Below are positions 42,320 to 51,967 of a stretch of DNA of 64,000 bases, piece by piece. The notes below the pieces were generated by a model. That model ran no database searches. It had not been told where the DNA came from and saw nothing but the letters and a program-made list of their open reading frames with translations. Position numbers and translations under genes: made by a program. Origin of the DNA: G963665005 sp963665005 (lineage in GTDB: Bacteria > Bacillota > Clostridia > Christensenellales > SZUA-584); contig CAXXTQ010000001.1 of assembly GCA_963665005.2 (NCBI GenBank), positions 2,356,001 to 2,420,000 of the forward strand. The letters run 5' to 3'. Every line of letters starts with the position of its first letter. Position 1 is the first letter of the stretch.

Positions 42320-42339
42320 ATTTGCATTTTTATTGAAAT

Positions 42340-44346
42340 TTACCACTGTGCTTCTAAAACTTCTTCTACAAATATTCTGGCAATCTGCGGATCGAACTGG
42401 GTACCTGCGTTTTTCTTGATTTCTGCTATCGCCTGATCTTTATTCAGTCTTTCGTGATACGTCCGTTCGCTTGTCATTGCATCGTAAGAATCGGCTACCG
42501 CTACTATCCTTGACAGCATTGGTATCTCTTCTCCTTTTAGCTTTTTGGGATATCCTTTTCCGTCCCATCTTTCATGATGAGCCAGTACATATTCTGCAAT
42601 ATTATAAAAATCTTTTGTGGTCGCAATCAATCTATACCCAATCTCGGCATGCTGGCGGATTTGTGTTATTTCAGTCTTATTTAATTTGCCCGGCTTATTT
42701 AATATTTCTTCGTCTATCGCAATCTTTCCTATATCGTGCAGTTCTCCTGTAATCTGCAGCTGATGAATTTCATTATCGCTTAAGTTGCACGCTTTTCCGA
42801 TATCTCTTGACAAAATACTCACTCTTTTTGAATGGTTGTCTTCCTGAGGGCTTTCTATTATAAGCATATCTAATATTGACTTGATAACATCATTTCGCTT
42901 GCTGTGGCTGTTATATATCTTTCTCTGATACATATATTCTTCCGCATTTTTCAATACGTCCTCAGAGGACTGTTCTTTGGTATTTTTTGTGTCCCAGCCA
43001 AATGATAATGATATCTCAAGACCTTTAATACGTTTTTTTGACAATTCTTTTTCAATTCTTGCCACGAGCTCTTTTAAATGGTTTGAATCTGTCTTTGGAA
43101 GCAGCATGATAAATTCGTCTCCGCCGATTCGGGCGATAATATCATCAGCGCGGCATACTTTGTTGAATGCCGCAGCAGCTTTTTTTATAAGCTGGTCGCC
43201 GATACCGTGCCCGAAAGCATCATTTGCTATCTTTAATCCGTTTATATCCGCATATACGATAGAAAGAGGAAGATTTCTTTGTGTATCAATCCTTTTGAAC
43301 TCTTCATCAAAATATCTTCTGTTATACAGGCCTGTAAGCTGGTCATGAAAGCTCAAATATTCTATCTGTTTTTGTTTTTCTTTTTTGAAACTGAAATCCC
43401 TGAAAACTATAATAGCGCCTAATAAATTACCGTCTTTGTAAACGATCGGGGCAATTGTATCTTCAATCGGTTTTTCTGTACCGTCTTTCGAAATTAATAT
43501 AGTATGATTTGCAAGCTCTATAATTTCTTTTGTTTCAAAAACTATATCTATAGGGCACTTAATTTTTTCTCTGGAATATTCATTTATTATATTGAATATT
43601 TTTTCAAAATGCTGCCCTATGGCGTCTTTTGCATTCCAGCCGGTTATCTTTTGGGCAATAGGATTGATAAACTCTATTCTTCCGGCATAATCGACCGCTA
43701 TTACGCCATCGCCTACAGACTGCAAAGTTAAATATAATTTTTCTTGCGATTTATATATATCTTTGAATTGTTCCTGAATTTTATCCGCACGGTTTCTGAT
43801 TACATTGTGAACTACTATAATAACCATAAAAAGCAGTATAAAAATTACTGCCTGAGCTAAAAAGTAAATATCCCATCTTTCAAATTTTTTAGGTGAAAAT
43901 ATGAAATGGATAACCATAATTATAATCGTTGATAAAATGATGTATAGCATGCGTTTTTTTTCGTATAAAATTGAAAACATTACTGTAATAAGCGCCAGCG
44001 TCCATATGGCTGGGCCAATATAAGAATAATACCGCACCATAACGAAAACCAAATATAACGCAAATATAGCAGACAACATATAAGTTATAACAACTTCATT
44101 TTTAAATATAACTAAAACTGATAATAATATGAGTGCAAAAACAGACATTATCGTGCTGTCAAGCCAGATTTTTGATATGGGTTCGTGAAAAATAAAATAG
44201 AGAGATAAGAAACTGCAGAATGCGCCTATAACAATCAAGAGTGCCCCAAAACAACAAACAAACCTGTTTTCATTCTTCAAATTTATTTCTTCTTCATACG
44301 TCTCGCTGACTGCACTAATCACTTGTGAAATTTTATGATTTAACAT
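42340..44346 (-). CDS. membrane PAS-GGDEF-HD-GYP cyclic-di-GMP protein
   Basis: 668 residues. About five or six membrane segments occupy residues 25-190. A PAS domain (LQSVGDGVIAVDYAGRIEFINP) follows. The GGDEF domain has an intact RIGGDEFIMLLP active site and DQLTGLYNRRYFDEE. The C-terminal HD-GYP domain shows HDIGK, HHERWDGKGYP and DSYDAMTSERTY. The protein could both make and break c-di-GMP, with switching by the PAS or membrane region. Confidence 0.93.
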   Translation of the reverse strand: MLNHKISQVISAVSETYEEEINLKNENRFVCCFGALLIVIGAFCSFLSLYFIFHEPISKIWLDSTIMSVFALILLSVLVIFKNEVVITYMLSAIFALYLVFVMVRYYSYIGPAIWTLALITVMFSILYEKKRMLYIILSTIIIMVIHFIFSPKKFERWDIYFLAQAVIFILLFMVIIVVHNVIRNRADKIQEQFKDIYKSQEKLYLTLQSVGDGVIAVDYAGRIEFINPIAQKITGWNAKDAIGQHFEKIFNIINEYSREKIKCPIDIVFETKEIIELANHTILISKDGTEKPIEDTIAPIVYKDGNLLGAIIVFRDFSFKKEKQKQIEYLSFHDQLTGLYNRRYFDEEFKRIDTQRNLPLSIVYADINGLKIANDAFGHGIGDQLIKKAAAAFNKVCRADDIIARIGGDEFIMLLPKTDSNHLKELVARIEKELSKKRIKGLEISLSFGWDTKNTKEQSSEDVLKNAEEYMYQRKIYNSHSKRNDVIKSILDMLIIESPQEDNHSKRVSILSRDIGKACNLSDNEIHQLQITGELHDIGKIAIDEEILNKPGKLNKTEITQIRQHAEIGYRLIATTKDFYNIAEYVLAHHERWDGKGYPKKLKGEEIPMLSRIVAVADSYDAMTSERTYHERLNKDQAIAEIKKNAGTQFDPQIARIFVEEVLEAQW

Positions 44347-44542
44347 ATAATTGCTCCATGCTGCTCGTCTAAAGAATATTAATATGCTATCTTTATCGTT
44401 GTAATATTATGAATTATTGTTATATATTATCATAATTTATTAGCTTTATCTAGCTTAAATTAATAAAGAGTAAAGCTTGCTTAACGGGGCAATAAAAAAC
44501 CATCGATAGCGTCTGGCCGACAAGTTTTTATCAGACCATATT

Positions 44543-45001
44543 TTAAAACGGTTGTGCGGGTTGCACAGGTTTCAGCGTTTTTGTCGGTTTAGGCGGTTTC
44601 GCAGTTTTTGTCGGGCTCGGCGGTTTTGACGTTAATGTAGGCTCAGGCTCTTCGCTTTGTTCATGCACAGAGCAGGAAAGAACAGCATTGCCGCTCTTAT
44701 CAACGCTCCAGGTATACACACCGCCGTTGGGGCATTCATATTCTTTTTGTAAAAAGCCGCTTTCCACTAAAAATTTAGTTCCGACAGTACCGTCAGCAAT
44801 CGGCTCTCCCCCATTGGCTAAATATGTACAATATAGCTGCTTAGCGCCTGCACATTGAACATTACAAACTTTCTCATCCGCCGCATCTAACGTGCTTGTA
44901 TAAATTATTACTCCTATGCCAATCAAAATAGTCAAGAGACAAAGCACCAGAACTATTTCTATAAGCGTAAAACCTCTTTTTTTCATAACAATATTTTTCA
45001 T
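44543..45001 (-). CDS. type IV pilin-like protein with Pro/Lys-rich tail
   Basis: About 152 residues from the ATG at 45001 (start uncertain; ATG at 44986 and TTG at 45019 are alternatives). MKKRGFTLIEIVLVLCLLTI is a class III signal with Glu at +5. The globular part has four or more Cys (VCNVQCAGAKQLYC, YECPNGG, LSCSVHE) and 'GG.Y.WSVDKSGN', typical for Gram-positive pilins. The last 35 residues are TKPPSPTKTAKPPKP-like, an odd feature for a pilin. Stands alone, distant from the pilus operon. Confidence 0.8.
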   Translation of the reverse strand: MKNIVMKKRGFTLIEIVLVLCLLTILIGIGVIIYTSTLDAADEKVCNVQCAGAKQLYCTYLANGGEPIADGTVGTKFLVESGFLQKEYECPNGGVYTWSVDKSGNAVLSCSVHEQSEEPEPTLTSKPPSPTKTAKPPKPTKTLKPVQPAQPF

Positions 45002-45080
45002 ATCTTTCTTATACCACAAAATTGGTAAATTAAAACAAAAAAATAAGAAACTCGTTAATTCTTTGTTTTTTTGAACCTTA

Positions 45081-47549
45081 TTATTTTTTCATCTTAAAAC
45101 TCTTTAGCCGAAGCGCATTAGATACAACCGATACAGAACTCAGCGCCATTGCCGCACCTGCAAATATGGGGTTTAAAAGCGGGCCGCCGAAGGCATAAAA
45201 CACACCTGCGGCAAGCGGTATACCGACTATATTATATATAAATGCCCAGAAAAGGTTTTGGCGTATATTTCTTATCGTCGCACGGCTTAAAGCAATCGCA
45301 GCCGATACTTCGTTTAAATCGCCGCGCATGAGCACAACATCTGCAGATTCAACAGCAACATCGGTACCCGTTCCTATCGCCATGCCTATATCGGCCTGCA
45401 CAAGCGCGGGAGCATCGTTTATGCCGTCTCCCACCATAGCAACTCTCCTGCCCGTATTCTGGAGCCGTTTGACCTCTTCTGCCTTGTCTGCAGGCAGCAC
45501 TTCGGACAGCACGTTTTCTATGCCCACCTGCTTTGCAACCGCCAAAGCGGTGCTCTTGTTGTCTCCCGTAATCATGTATACGTCAATACCCAGCGATTTC
45601 AGATTTTGCACGGCGGCCTTGCTCGTTTGCTTAACGGTATCGGCGGCCGCCATCAAAGCGGCAAGAGTGCCGTCTACTGCGATGTACATGAGCGTTCTTC
45701 CTTCGCCGGAAAGCTCTTTGGCGTCTTTCTCAGCGATATTGGTATCTATATTGTTTTCCTGCATAAGCTTGAGATTACCCGCCAGTATTCTTTTGCCCTG
45801 TATCTCTGCGTCTATTCCTCTTCCCGTAACCGCCTTGAAGTTCTCGGGTTTTTCGAGAACAAGCTGTCTTTTTTCCGCTTCCTTAACTATCGCTCTTGCT
45901 ATGGGGTGCTCAGATCCGCGTTCCGCAGAGGCGCAGAGCAAAAGAGCCTGCTCTTCTCCTCTCTTTCCATAGCTTTTTATGTCTGTCAGCTCAGGCTTTC
46001 CGCCCGTTATCGTTCCCGTTTTGTCCAGAACCACAGTATCTATCTTATGAGTCGTTTCAAGCGCCTGTCCGCCTTTTATAAGCACTCCGAGCTCCGCACC
46101 CTTTCCCGTGCCCACCATTATAGCGGTAGGCGTAGCAAGCCCGAGTGCACACGGGCAGGCTATAACGAGCACCGTGACAAAAATGTTTAGTACAAAATTA
46201 AAATCTCTGCCTGTAAGAGCCCAGATAACTGCTGCGATTATCGCGATGCCGAGCACAGCCGGCACGAAATAGCCCGAAATCACATCGGCCAGTTTTGCTA
46301 TAGGCGCTTTTTTGCTTTGCGCTTCTTCCACAAGCTTAATTATCTGCGAAAGAGCGGTATCTTCGCCCACCTTAGTAACTTTTACACGAAGCAGCCCTTC
46401 CGCATTGATACTGCCGCCTGTGACACTGCTGCCCGGCTGTTTTTCTATAGGCAGGCTTTCTCCCGTCAGCATAGACTCATCGACCGAAGAAACGCCTTCT
46501 TTCACCACACCGTCTACCGGCACCGAAGCTCCCGGCCTCACGAGCACTATATCCCCCACCGCGACTTCATCGAGCGGCACCTTCATCTTTTCACCGTTCT
46601 TTATAACGACAGCAGTTTTTGGTTTTAGCCCCATTAGTTTTTTTATTGCTTCAGATGTTTTGCCTTTGCTAACCGCCTCTAAGTATTTGCCCACCATTAC
46701 AAGCGTTACTACCACCGCGGACGATTCAAAATAAAGCGACTGCACAAAAGCGGTATCTCCAAGATAAATAAGAATAGTAGCGTAAACTCCGTATAAAAAC
46801 GCGCTGCCCGTTCCTATGGCCACCAGAGTGTCCATGTTTGGCGCGCCTTTGAATAAAGTCTTAAAACCCACTCTGAAAAATCGGCTTCCCGCAATTAACA
46901 CCGGAATGGTAAGCGCCACCTGCACAAGCGCGAATGTCAGCGGCGAAGATTCGGGGTGTATTACCTTGGGCAGCGGCAAGCTTAAAAACGAGAACATGTG
47001 CCCCATGGCAATGTATAATATAGGCGCCGCAAAAACAACAGCGGTTATTAGGCGCAGACGCATAGTTTTTAATTCTTTTGCGCGTCTTTTGCTTTGTTCA
47101 TCCGGCTTTGCCTGCTTTTCTATCTCTCTTGGTTCGTAGCCCGCCTTTTTTATTGCCTCCATTATTTCGGACAGTTTGATTTTCGACGGGTCGTACTGTA
47201 AATTTGCACGGTTGGTCGTCAAGTTTACAGACGATTCTGAAACTCCGTCAAGCTTTTTTGCCGCACGTTCGACAGCCGCCGAGCACGCAGCGCAAGTCAT
47301 GCCGTCAACAGCGATCTCAATTTTCTTATCTGCGCTTTTTGGCAGTATGAGTTTATAGCCGGCGCTTTCTACCGTTTTCTGCAAATCGGCATCGCTGATA
47401 ATACTTTCATCGTAACTCACCGTCATTTTTTCCGTCGCTAAGTTAACGTCGCATTTTTTTACTCCGTCTATTTTAGAAACTGCCTTTTGCACATGTGCCG
47501 AGCAGGCAGAGCATGTCATACCCGAAACATCAAAGCTTTTTTCTACCAT
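45081..47549 (-). CDS. copA: copper-translocating P-type ATPase CopA
   Basis: 822 residues from ATG 47549 with TTGGAG 6 bases upstream. Two heavy-metal domains with GMTCSAC (Cys 13, 16) and GMTCAAC (Cys 86, 89), eight membrane helices, the CPC motif in VIACPCALGLATPTAI, the phosphorylated Asp in VVLDKTGTITGG, HP in SEHPIARAI and GDGINDAPALV. Exports Cu(I). No CsoR or CopZ beside it. Confidence 0.96.
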   Translation of the reverse strand: MVEKSFDVSGMTCSACSAHVQKAVSKIDGVKKCDVNLATEKMTVSYDESIISDADLQKTVESAGYKLILPKSADKKIEIAVDGMTCAACSAAVERAAKKLDGVSESSVNLTTNRANLQYDPSKIKLSEIMEAIKKAGYEPREIEKQAKPDEQSKRRAKELKTMRLRLITAVVFAAPILYIAMGHMFSFLSLPLPKVIHPESSPLTFALVQVALTIPVLIAGSRFFRVGFKTLFKGAPNMDTLVAIGTGSAFLYGVYATILIYLGDTAFVQSLYFESSAVVVTLVMVGKYLEAVSKGKTSEAIKKLMGLKPKTAVVIKNGEKMKVPLDEVAVGDIVLVRPGASVPVDGVVKEGVSSVDESMLTGESLPIEKQPGSSVTGGSINAEGLLRVKVTKVGEDTALSQIIKLVEEAQSKKAPIAKLADVISGYFVPAVLGIAIIAAVIWALTGRDFNFVLNIFVTVLVIACPCALGLATPTAIMVGTGKGAELGVLIKGGQALETTHKIDTVVLDKTGTITGGKPELTDIKSYGKRGEEQALLLCASAERGSEHPIARAIVKEAEKRQLVLEKPENFKAVTGRGIDAEIQGKRILAGNLKLMQENNIDTNIAEKDAKELSGEGRTLMYIAVDGTLAALMAAADTVKQTSKAAVQNLKSLGIDVYMITGDNKSTALAVAKQVGIENVLSEVLPADKAEEVKRLQNTGRRVAMVGDGINDAPALVQADIGMAIGTGTDVAVESADVVLMRGDLNEVSAAIALSRATIRNIRQNLFWAFIYNIVGIPLAAGVFYAFGGPLLNPIFAGAAMALSSVSVVSNALRLKSFKMKK

Positions 47550-47776
47550 GCCAATCTCCAATGCTATCTTTAAATCGTTTCTTGTTTTTAAATTGATTAA
47601 TTTGTTATTAGTTTAATCCAAAATTGAAATATATACAAATTTATAGTTTGCAAAATATTAAAGGCACAAGCGCCATTTCTGCTTGCTTCGCTATCGCTGT
47701 TTGCGCCGTATTTCCCGCAAATGTGGAATAAATGTAACAATAGTGTGTTGAAAATGAATTCGTTTCGGCTTTTTTG

Positions 47777-47804
47777 TTGCAGCCGCTTTTTTCTTTTGTA
47801 TAAT
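47777..47804 (+). promoter_or_regulatory. promoter of small lipoprotein gene
   Basis: TTGCAG (47777-47782), 16 bp and TATAAT (47799-47804), 25 bp before the ATG. Confidence 0.6.
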
Positions 47805-47828
47805 AAGCACGTAAGAAAGGAAGTGCTT

Positions 47829-48173
47829 ATGAAAAAAAACACATTAATTCTATTGCTGCTTATATTCATTGTGTTTGTCTTTAGCGCATGCACACCGCCG
47901 CGCGGAGAACTCACGGTAACTTCTCCTGAAACTATTGATATAAACGAGAATGAGGCAGTGCCGGCGGAAACGCCTGATATGGCGGAAACTCCGTCGGCTA
48001 CAGCCGAAAACGTAACTATAGAAAAAACGCCGGCACCAACGGATGAACAAACAAAGCAAGAAACAAAAATCGAAGATTCGCAGCTGGCAAATGAGCTTGA
48101 TAAAACACTTGACGAAGTAGACGTCCTTCTCAATGAAATAGACGAAATATTGGCAATGGATATTGGCGAATAA
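47829..48173 (+). CDS. small acidic lipoprotein
   Basis: 114 residues from ATG 47829 (AAAGGAAG upstream). Signal peptide ends in a lipobox FSAC (Cys at about 21). The mature part is Pro/Thr/Glu-rich and acidic, with a helical C-terminus ANELDKTLDEVDVLLNEIDEIL. Family not recognised. In-tandem with the exported coiled-coil gene 15 bp on, so they are probably one transcript. Confidence 0.75.
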   Translation: MKKNTLILLLLIFIVFVFSACTPPRGELTVTSPETIDINENEAVPAETPDMAETPSATAENVTIEKTPAPTDEQTKQETKIEDSQLANELDKTLDEVDVLLNEIDEILAMDIGE

Positions 48174-48188
48174 AGAAAGGAATATATT

Positions 48189-48743
48189 ATGAAAAAGACA
48201 AAAAAGATTTTAACCATATTGTTGGTAGTGATATTTATCCTTAGTTTCAGCAGCGTGGCGCTTGCCGCAGGAAATGCCGACAATCCTGGACAGGGCGCGG
48301 GCTCTGAAAAAGAAAAGCCGAACAACAGCAATGAGATTAAGAAAAATGAGTTTACAGCGGCAATCAAAGCAGAGCTTGCCGAATTAAGACAGCTTCGCAC
48401 TCAGTTAAGAGAATCTCATAAAGCGAATTTGCAGCTTCGCCAGCAGATACAGGAAAGAAAAGAAGAGCTTTTACTCGAAAATCCTGACCTAAATGAAGAA
48501 CAGCTAGAGAGATTAAGAAATGCCATTCAAACTTTGCGGCAGGAAGCAATAAAAAACCAAAATTGTGTTGACGGGTTCAGTGGAAATATATCCGATTGGA
48601 ATAAGAATAAGAAAGAGCTGGATGTCGAGAGAGCCCTCGCAAACCTTAATGCTCTTCAAGACAGATACAGAAATATGTTGGCAAGCCAGGAAAGAATTGC
48701 AGATTGTTTATCAGTCGTGCTTGCCCACCTTCAAACCGTATAA
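48189..48743 (+). CDS. exported coiled-coil protein
   Basis: 184 residues. A cleavable Sec signal ends in VALAAGN. The mature protein is mostly Leu/Gln/Arg/Glu helices (ELAELRQLRTQLRESHKANL; EELLLENPDLNEEQLERLRN), like small extracytoplasmic stress or adaptor proteins, but no family is recognised. It converges with a two-component system; one may sense envelope stress (inference only). A terminator follows. Confidence 0.75.
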   Translation: MKKTKKILTILLVVIFILSFSSVALAAGNADNPGQGAGSEKEKPNNSNEIKKNEFTAAIKAELAELRQLRTQLRESHKANLQLRQQIQERKEELLLENPDLNEEQLERLRNAIQTLRQEAIKNQNCVDGFSGNISDWNKNKKELDVERALANLNALQDRYRNMLASQERIADCLSVVLAHLQTV

Positions 48744-48764
48744 TAAATTTTCATAACAATAGTA

Positions 48765-48809
48765 AAAAAGCGAGAGGTAGCATAAAATTACTTGCCGCCC
48801 TCGCTTTTT
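48765..48809. terminator. bidirectional terminator after exported protein gene
   Basis: AAAAAGCGAG and CTCGCTTTTT close a 25-base loop region with T runs. Confidence 0.85.
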
Positions 48810-48874
48810 GCTATTCTCAAATATATTGTCATATGGTTTTTAATTATTAAGATATTTTCCGCCAAACGCATTTA

Positions 48875-50251
48875 TCATTCTTGTATTGGTATACAAACAG
48901 TATAGCAAGCGCCGCCGTTTTCGCTATTCTTTGCTTTTATCGTTCCGCCGTGCGCTTTAATAATCATTTGCGCGATATTCAGCCCCAGCCCTGTGCCTTG
49001 CTTTCTTCCCTTATAAAAACGCTCAAACATATGCAGCAAATCTTCATCGGAAAATCCTTTTCCGTCGTCGCATATCTTTACGCACGCAGTATCCTCATGC
49101 CTGTAAACCTGTACAAAAACATTCCCTTTTGCATACTTTATACAGTTCGTCAGCAGATTCGCAACGGCTGTTTCGAGCTTTTCAATATCCGCCAGAATAT
49201 AAACATCCTGCTTTTCAAAGTTTATCTTAACCGCATTTTTGAGCGCCAGCCCTCCGGCAGAGTTCATAGCATCTTCCACTATATTGGCAAGAGAGATTTT
49301 CACGCGCTCTGTTTCATTCTGCGATTCTATCTGTCCGAGAAGCAAAAGTTGTTCTACCATTGATTTAAGTCTTTGCGTTTCTTCCGATATAATATGCAAT
49401 GCTCTGTAATAATCTTCTTTGTTGTCTATAACTCCATCGCGTATGCCTTCGGCATAGCCTTGAATGCTCATAAGCGGGCTCTTTAGTTCGTGCGAAAGGT
49501 TTTGCAGAGATTCATTCTGCCGGGTATAAAAATCGTTCTGCCTAGCGGACATTTTGTCGAGTACTTTTGCAAGCTCTTTTATTTCTGCACTGGCTGATAT
49601 ATTTGGAAGCTTCGTTTTTTTGTCCGGCGTTATTGAAGAAGCATATTCCGAAAGCAGCCTTATTGGCTTTACAAACGAGCGTGTCACAAGTAGCGCAATA
49701 ATTAAAACTATAATAAGTGCAATAGCAAGGCCGGGCAAAAATGAAAGAAATACCTGATTTGATATAGAACTTATTTCCTCCATGCTTACCAGAAAATACA
49801 TATATCCGTTGAAAGATTCTGCGCCGGTCAGCATAAGGCTTCTTTTTGCTATCATATACGGTTTGCTCTGCCATGTTATCTCTGCTGTTCCGTCTATATC
49901 AAAATTTGTATTTTCAAGGGTAAAGCGGCCTCCCGTATAAAACATTTCATCATTAGAATATAAAATCGAGTCTTGTGCTCCCGTAATAACAACGATGCCG
50001 TCATTTAATTTATTTACCAGCCGCAAATAAGACCACCTTAGAGCAGTTTCATTATAAGAATTTTCGTGCAGTTCGTCTGACGTTGCAGTGTTTATTGTGT
50101 TCACTATCTGATTGGCAGAAACATTGAGCTCCTGACGGGTTTTCTGCGTGAACTGTGCAGTAACCGAAACGTAAGCGAGCAATGCGGTTATCACAAAACC
50201 AGAAATAAAAACCATCAAATATGAAATCATAAGTTTGGATCCGGTCTTCAT
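48875..50251 (-). CDS. sensor histidine kinase
   Basis: 458 residues. Two membrane helices (about 10-30 and 165-190) flank a 130-residue extracytoplasmic sensor; HAMP; H box LQNLSHELKSPLMSIQGYAEG; N box LLTNCIKYAKGN; ICDDGKGFSDEDL; FERFYKGRKQGTGLGLNIAQMI. BaeS/CssS-like layout. Overlaps the regulator by 4 bp. Confidence 0.92.
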   Translation of the reverse strand: MKTGSKLMISYLMVFISGFVITALLAYVSVTAQFTQKTRQELNVSANQIVNTINTATSDELHENSYNETALRWSYLRLVNKLNDGIVVITGAQDSILYSNDEMFYTGGRFTLENTNFDIDGTAEITWQSKPYMIAKRSLMLTGAESFNGYMYFLVSMEEISSISNQVFLSFLPGLAIALIIVLIIALLVTRSFVKPIRLLSEYASSITPDKKTKLPNISASAEIKELAKVLDKMSARQNDFYTRQNESLQNLSHELKSPLMSIQGYAEGIRDGVIDNKEDYYRALHIISEETQRLKSMVEQLLLLGQIESQNETERVKISLANIVEDAMNSAGGLALKNAVKINFEKQDVYILADIEKLETAVANLLTNCIKYAKGNVFVQVYRHEDTACVKICDDGKGFSDEDLLHMFERFYKGRKQGTGLGLNIAQMIIKAHGGTIKAKNSENGGACYTVCIPIQE

Positions 50252-50943
50252 GCCTTTAGCCCTTCCGCTTTATAACCGTATCCCCACACAGTGTTAATTG
50301 ATACAGAGCTTTTTGCAAGCAAAAGCTTTTTTCGGAGCCTTTTTACCAAATCGTCAATGGCACGGCTGTTTTCTGTATACTGCCATCCCCATACCTCATT
50401 ATAAAGCTCTTCGCGTGAATAAGCTTTGCCGAGGTCTTTTGTAAGCATTACGAGCATATCAAACTCTCTGCCCGTAAGCTCTATACGTTTTTTTTCACAC
50501 ATTACATTTCTGCCCGAAATATCGATATCTGTGTTGCCGACGGTAACTTTTTTTCTCTCGTCAGTATCTTTTTTTATATAAGCCGTTCTTCTAAGACAGA
50601 CTTTAACCCGTGCTACGAGTTCTCGCGGGCTGAAAGGCTTTGAAAGATAATCGTCCGCGCCGATTTCAAGGCCTATTATTCTGTCTATCTTTTCGTCTCT
50701 TGCCGAAACGAATATTATAGGCACATTGGAAATTTGCATAAGCTCTTTGCAAAGCGTATAGCCGTCTGTATCGGGCAGCATAATATCGAGCACAAAACAA
50801 TCGGGCAGTTTTTCTTTCGCCGCATGCATTAGTTTCGCGCCTGTGTTAAACGTTTTTACGTCAAATGATTCTCTTTTTAAATATTTGCAGATAATATCTA
50901 ATATTTTAGGGTCGTCATCTAATATGTATATTAAGCTGGACAT
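50248..50943 (-). CDS. OmpR-family response regulator
   Basis: 231 residues from ATG 50943, following ATGGAG. Receiver with DDDPK, the Asp in CFVLDIMLPDTDGY, Ser in FVSARDEKIDR, Lys in YLSKPFSPREL; winged-helix output with ELTGREFDMLVMLTKDLGK and VWGYGYK. Pairs with the overlapping kinase. Signal not known. Confidence 0.94.
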   Translation of the reverse strand: MSSLIYILDDDPKILDIICKYLKRESFDVKTFNTGAKLMHAAKEKLPDCFVLDIMLPDTDGYTLCKELMQISNVPIIFVSARDEKIDRIIGLEIGADDYLSKPFSPRELVARVKVCLRRTAYIKKDTDERKKVTVGNTDIDISGRNVMCEKKRIELTGREFDMLVMLTKDLGKAYSREELYNEVWGWQYTENSRAIDDLVKRLRKKLLLAKSSVSINTVWGYGYKAEGLKA

Positions 50944-51027
50944 AAAAAACTCCATTATTTTAATGTAATAATTATATCATCGGGCAAATATTAAAACAAG
51001 ATAAGCGAAAATCAGAAGTTTTTAGCG

Positions 51028-51525
51028 CTAATTTAATTTTTTAATGTTTAAGAAAGCCGTTACATCATTTCCCGCAAGAGTGATATCTATTGCCTGGGGC
51101 GCGGTTAAACACAGGCGTATTATGTCTCCCGAAGAAAGCTCCAACATAGTTGAGCCTGAATAGATCTGATAATCTGTACTAAGCATTTTGCTGTAAACCC
51201 CTCCCGGCAAAGCCGTATCGTTTCTTCGAATGCAAAAAGCTGCAAAAGCGGCTGTCGAAGAGGTAAAATAAAGCGTGAAATCTATTTCGTAATCTCCCGG
51301 GCTGCAAACAAAAACCTCGGCGTTTCCGGGAATATGCACCAGCCCCTTGCTCAAAAGAGCATTGCTGCTAAAAGTTATAGGAACAAACTCTCCGGGTAAT
51401 TCTACGGTAAAGTTTTTTGAACCTTCATTATATATACTGCCGTAAGCCGGCAGCTGTCTTTTTCTTTTGCAGCAGACTTCATTGCCTGTAAAGCCGTTTA
51501 TGCCGTTGCCAAAACTACAAACCAT
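51028..51525 (-). CDS. BclA C-terminal-like (C1q/TNF-like) protein
   Basis: 165 residues. After a short start with several Cys (CSFGNGINGFTGNEVCC) comes a domain of alternating strands: YGSIYNEGSKNFTVELPGE, VPITFSSNALLSKGLVH, EVFVCSPGDYEIDFTLYFTSS, DIIRLCLTA, TAFLNIKKL. This jelly-roll pattern fits the C-terminal domain of exosporium-type BclA proteins; the collagen-like part is absent. Suggests a spore-surface or cell-surface role. Confidence 0.65.
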   Translation of the reverse strand: MVCSFGNGINGFTGNEVCCKRKRQLPAYGSIYNEGSKNFTVELPGEFVPITFSSNALLSKGLVHIPGNAEVFVCSPGDYEIDFTLYFTSSTAAFAAFCIRRNDTALPGGVYSKMLSTDYQIYSGSTMLELSSGDIIRLCLTAPQAIDITLAGNDVTAFLNIKKLN

Positions 51526-51622
51526 ATCCTTGCCCCTTTAGCGGCTGCCTAAGCGTAAAGACGGCAACCCTTATATAGTTTATTAATAAAACGGCAAAAA
51601 AGTGTATGCCTTTATTATAAGA

Positions 51623-51793
51623 TTATTTTCCGCCCATATCTTTAACATTTCCCGCTTTGCAGCTGCCCGATTTTGCCTTGCCGCCAATTTCGGGAACAGG
51701 CCTGCTCGTGTTCTTTGACACCTTGTTTTTTTTGTTGCTCTGCGTACCATGCGGCTTTTTAGGATCGGGGCGCCTCATACCTGCTTTCGCCAT
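51623..51793 (-). CDS. CPC_1213 family small protein
   Basis: 56 residues, basic: MAKAGMRRPDPKKPHGTQSN followed by NTSRPVPEIGGKAKSG. AAAGGAGA lies 9 bases upstream. The MAKAGMRRPDP...PVPEI.GKAKSG pattern is that of the clostridial CPC_1213 family, of unknown function. Ser/Lys/Pro content suggests a disordered or nucleic-acid-binding protein. Confidence 0.75.
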   Translation of the reverse strand: MAKAGMRRPDPKKPHGTQSNKKNKVSKNTSRPVPEIGGKAKSGSCKAGNVKDMGGK

Positions 51794-51967
51794 TGCTTCT
51801 CTCCTTTATTTAATGAAAATATTATTTGTAAATTTGCCGCTTTTTATCTGTATTTCTCCTTTGTAAACCATAAGTATTTTTTAATTTTTTCTCTTTTTAG
51901 AATAACTTGACAAAAAAAAATCTTCTGTGTATACTTTTCCTTACTAATTTGAAACGAGGGGTTATTT

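Noticed and set aside
44460..44542. Structured RNA or riboswitch downstream of the pilin gene
   Set aside because: A GTCTG/CAGAC pairing exists, but it lies after the gene and no c-di-GMP riboswitch motif is seen.
47597..48400. 267-codon minus-strand frame
   Set aside because: Ser/Phe/Leu-rich antisense of two exported-protein genes that have good ribosome binding sites, signal peptides and a promoter.
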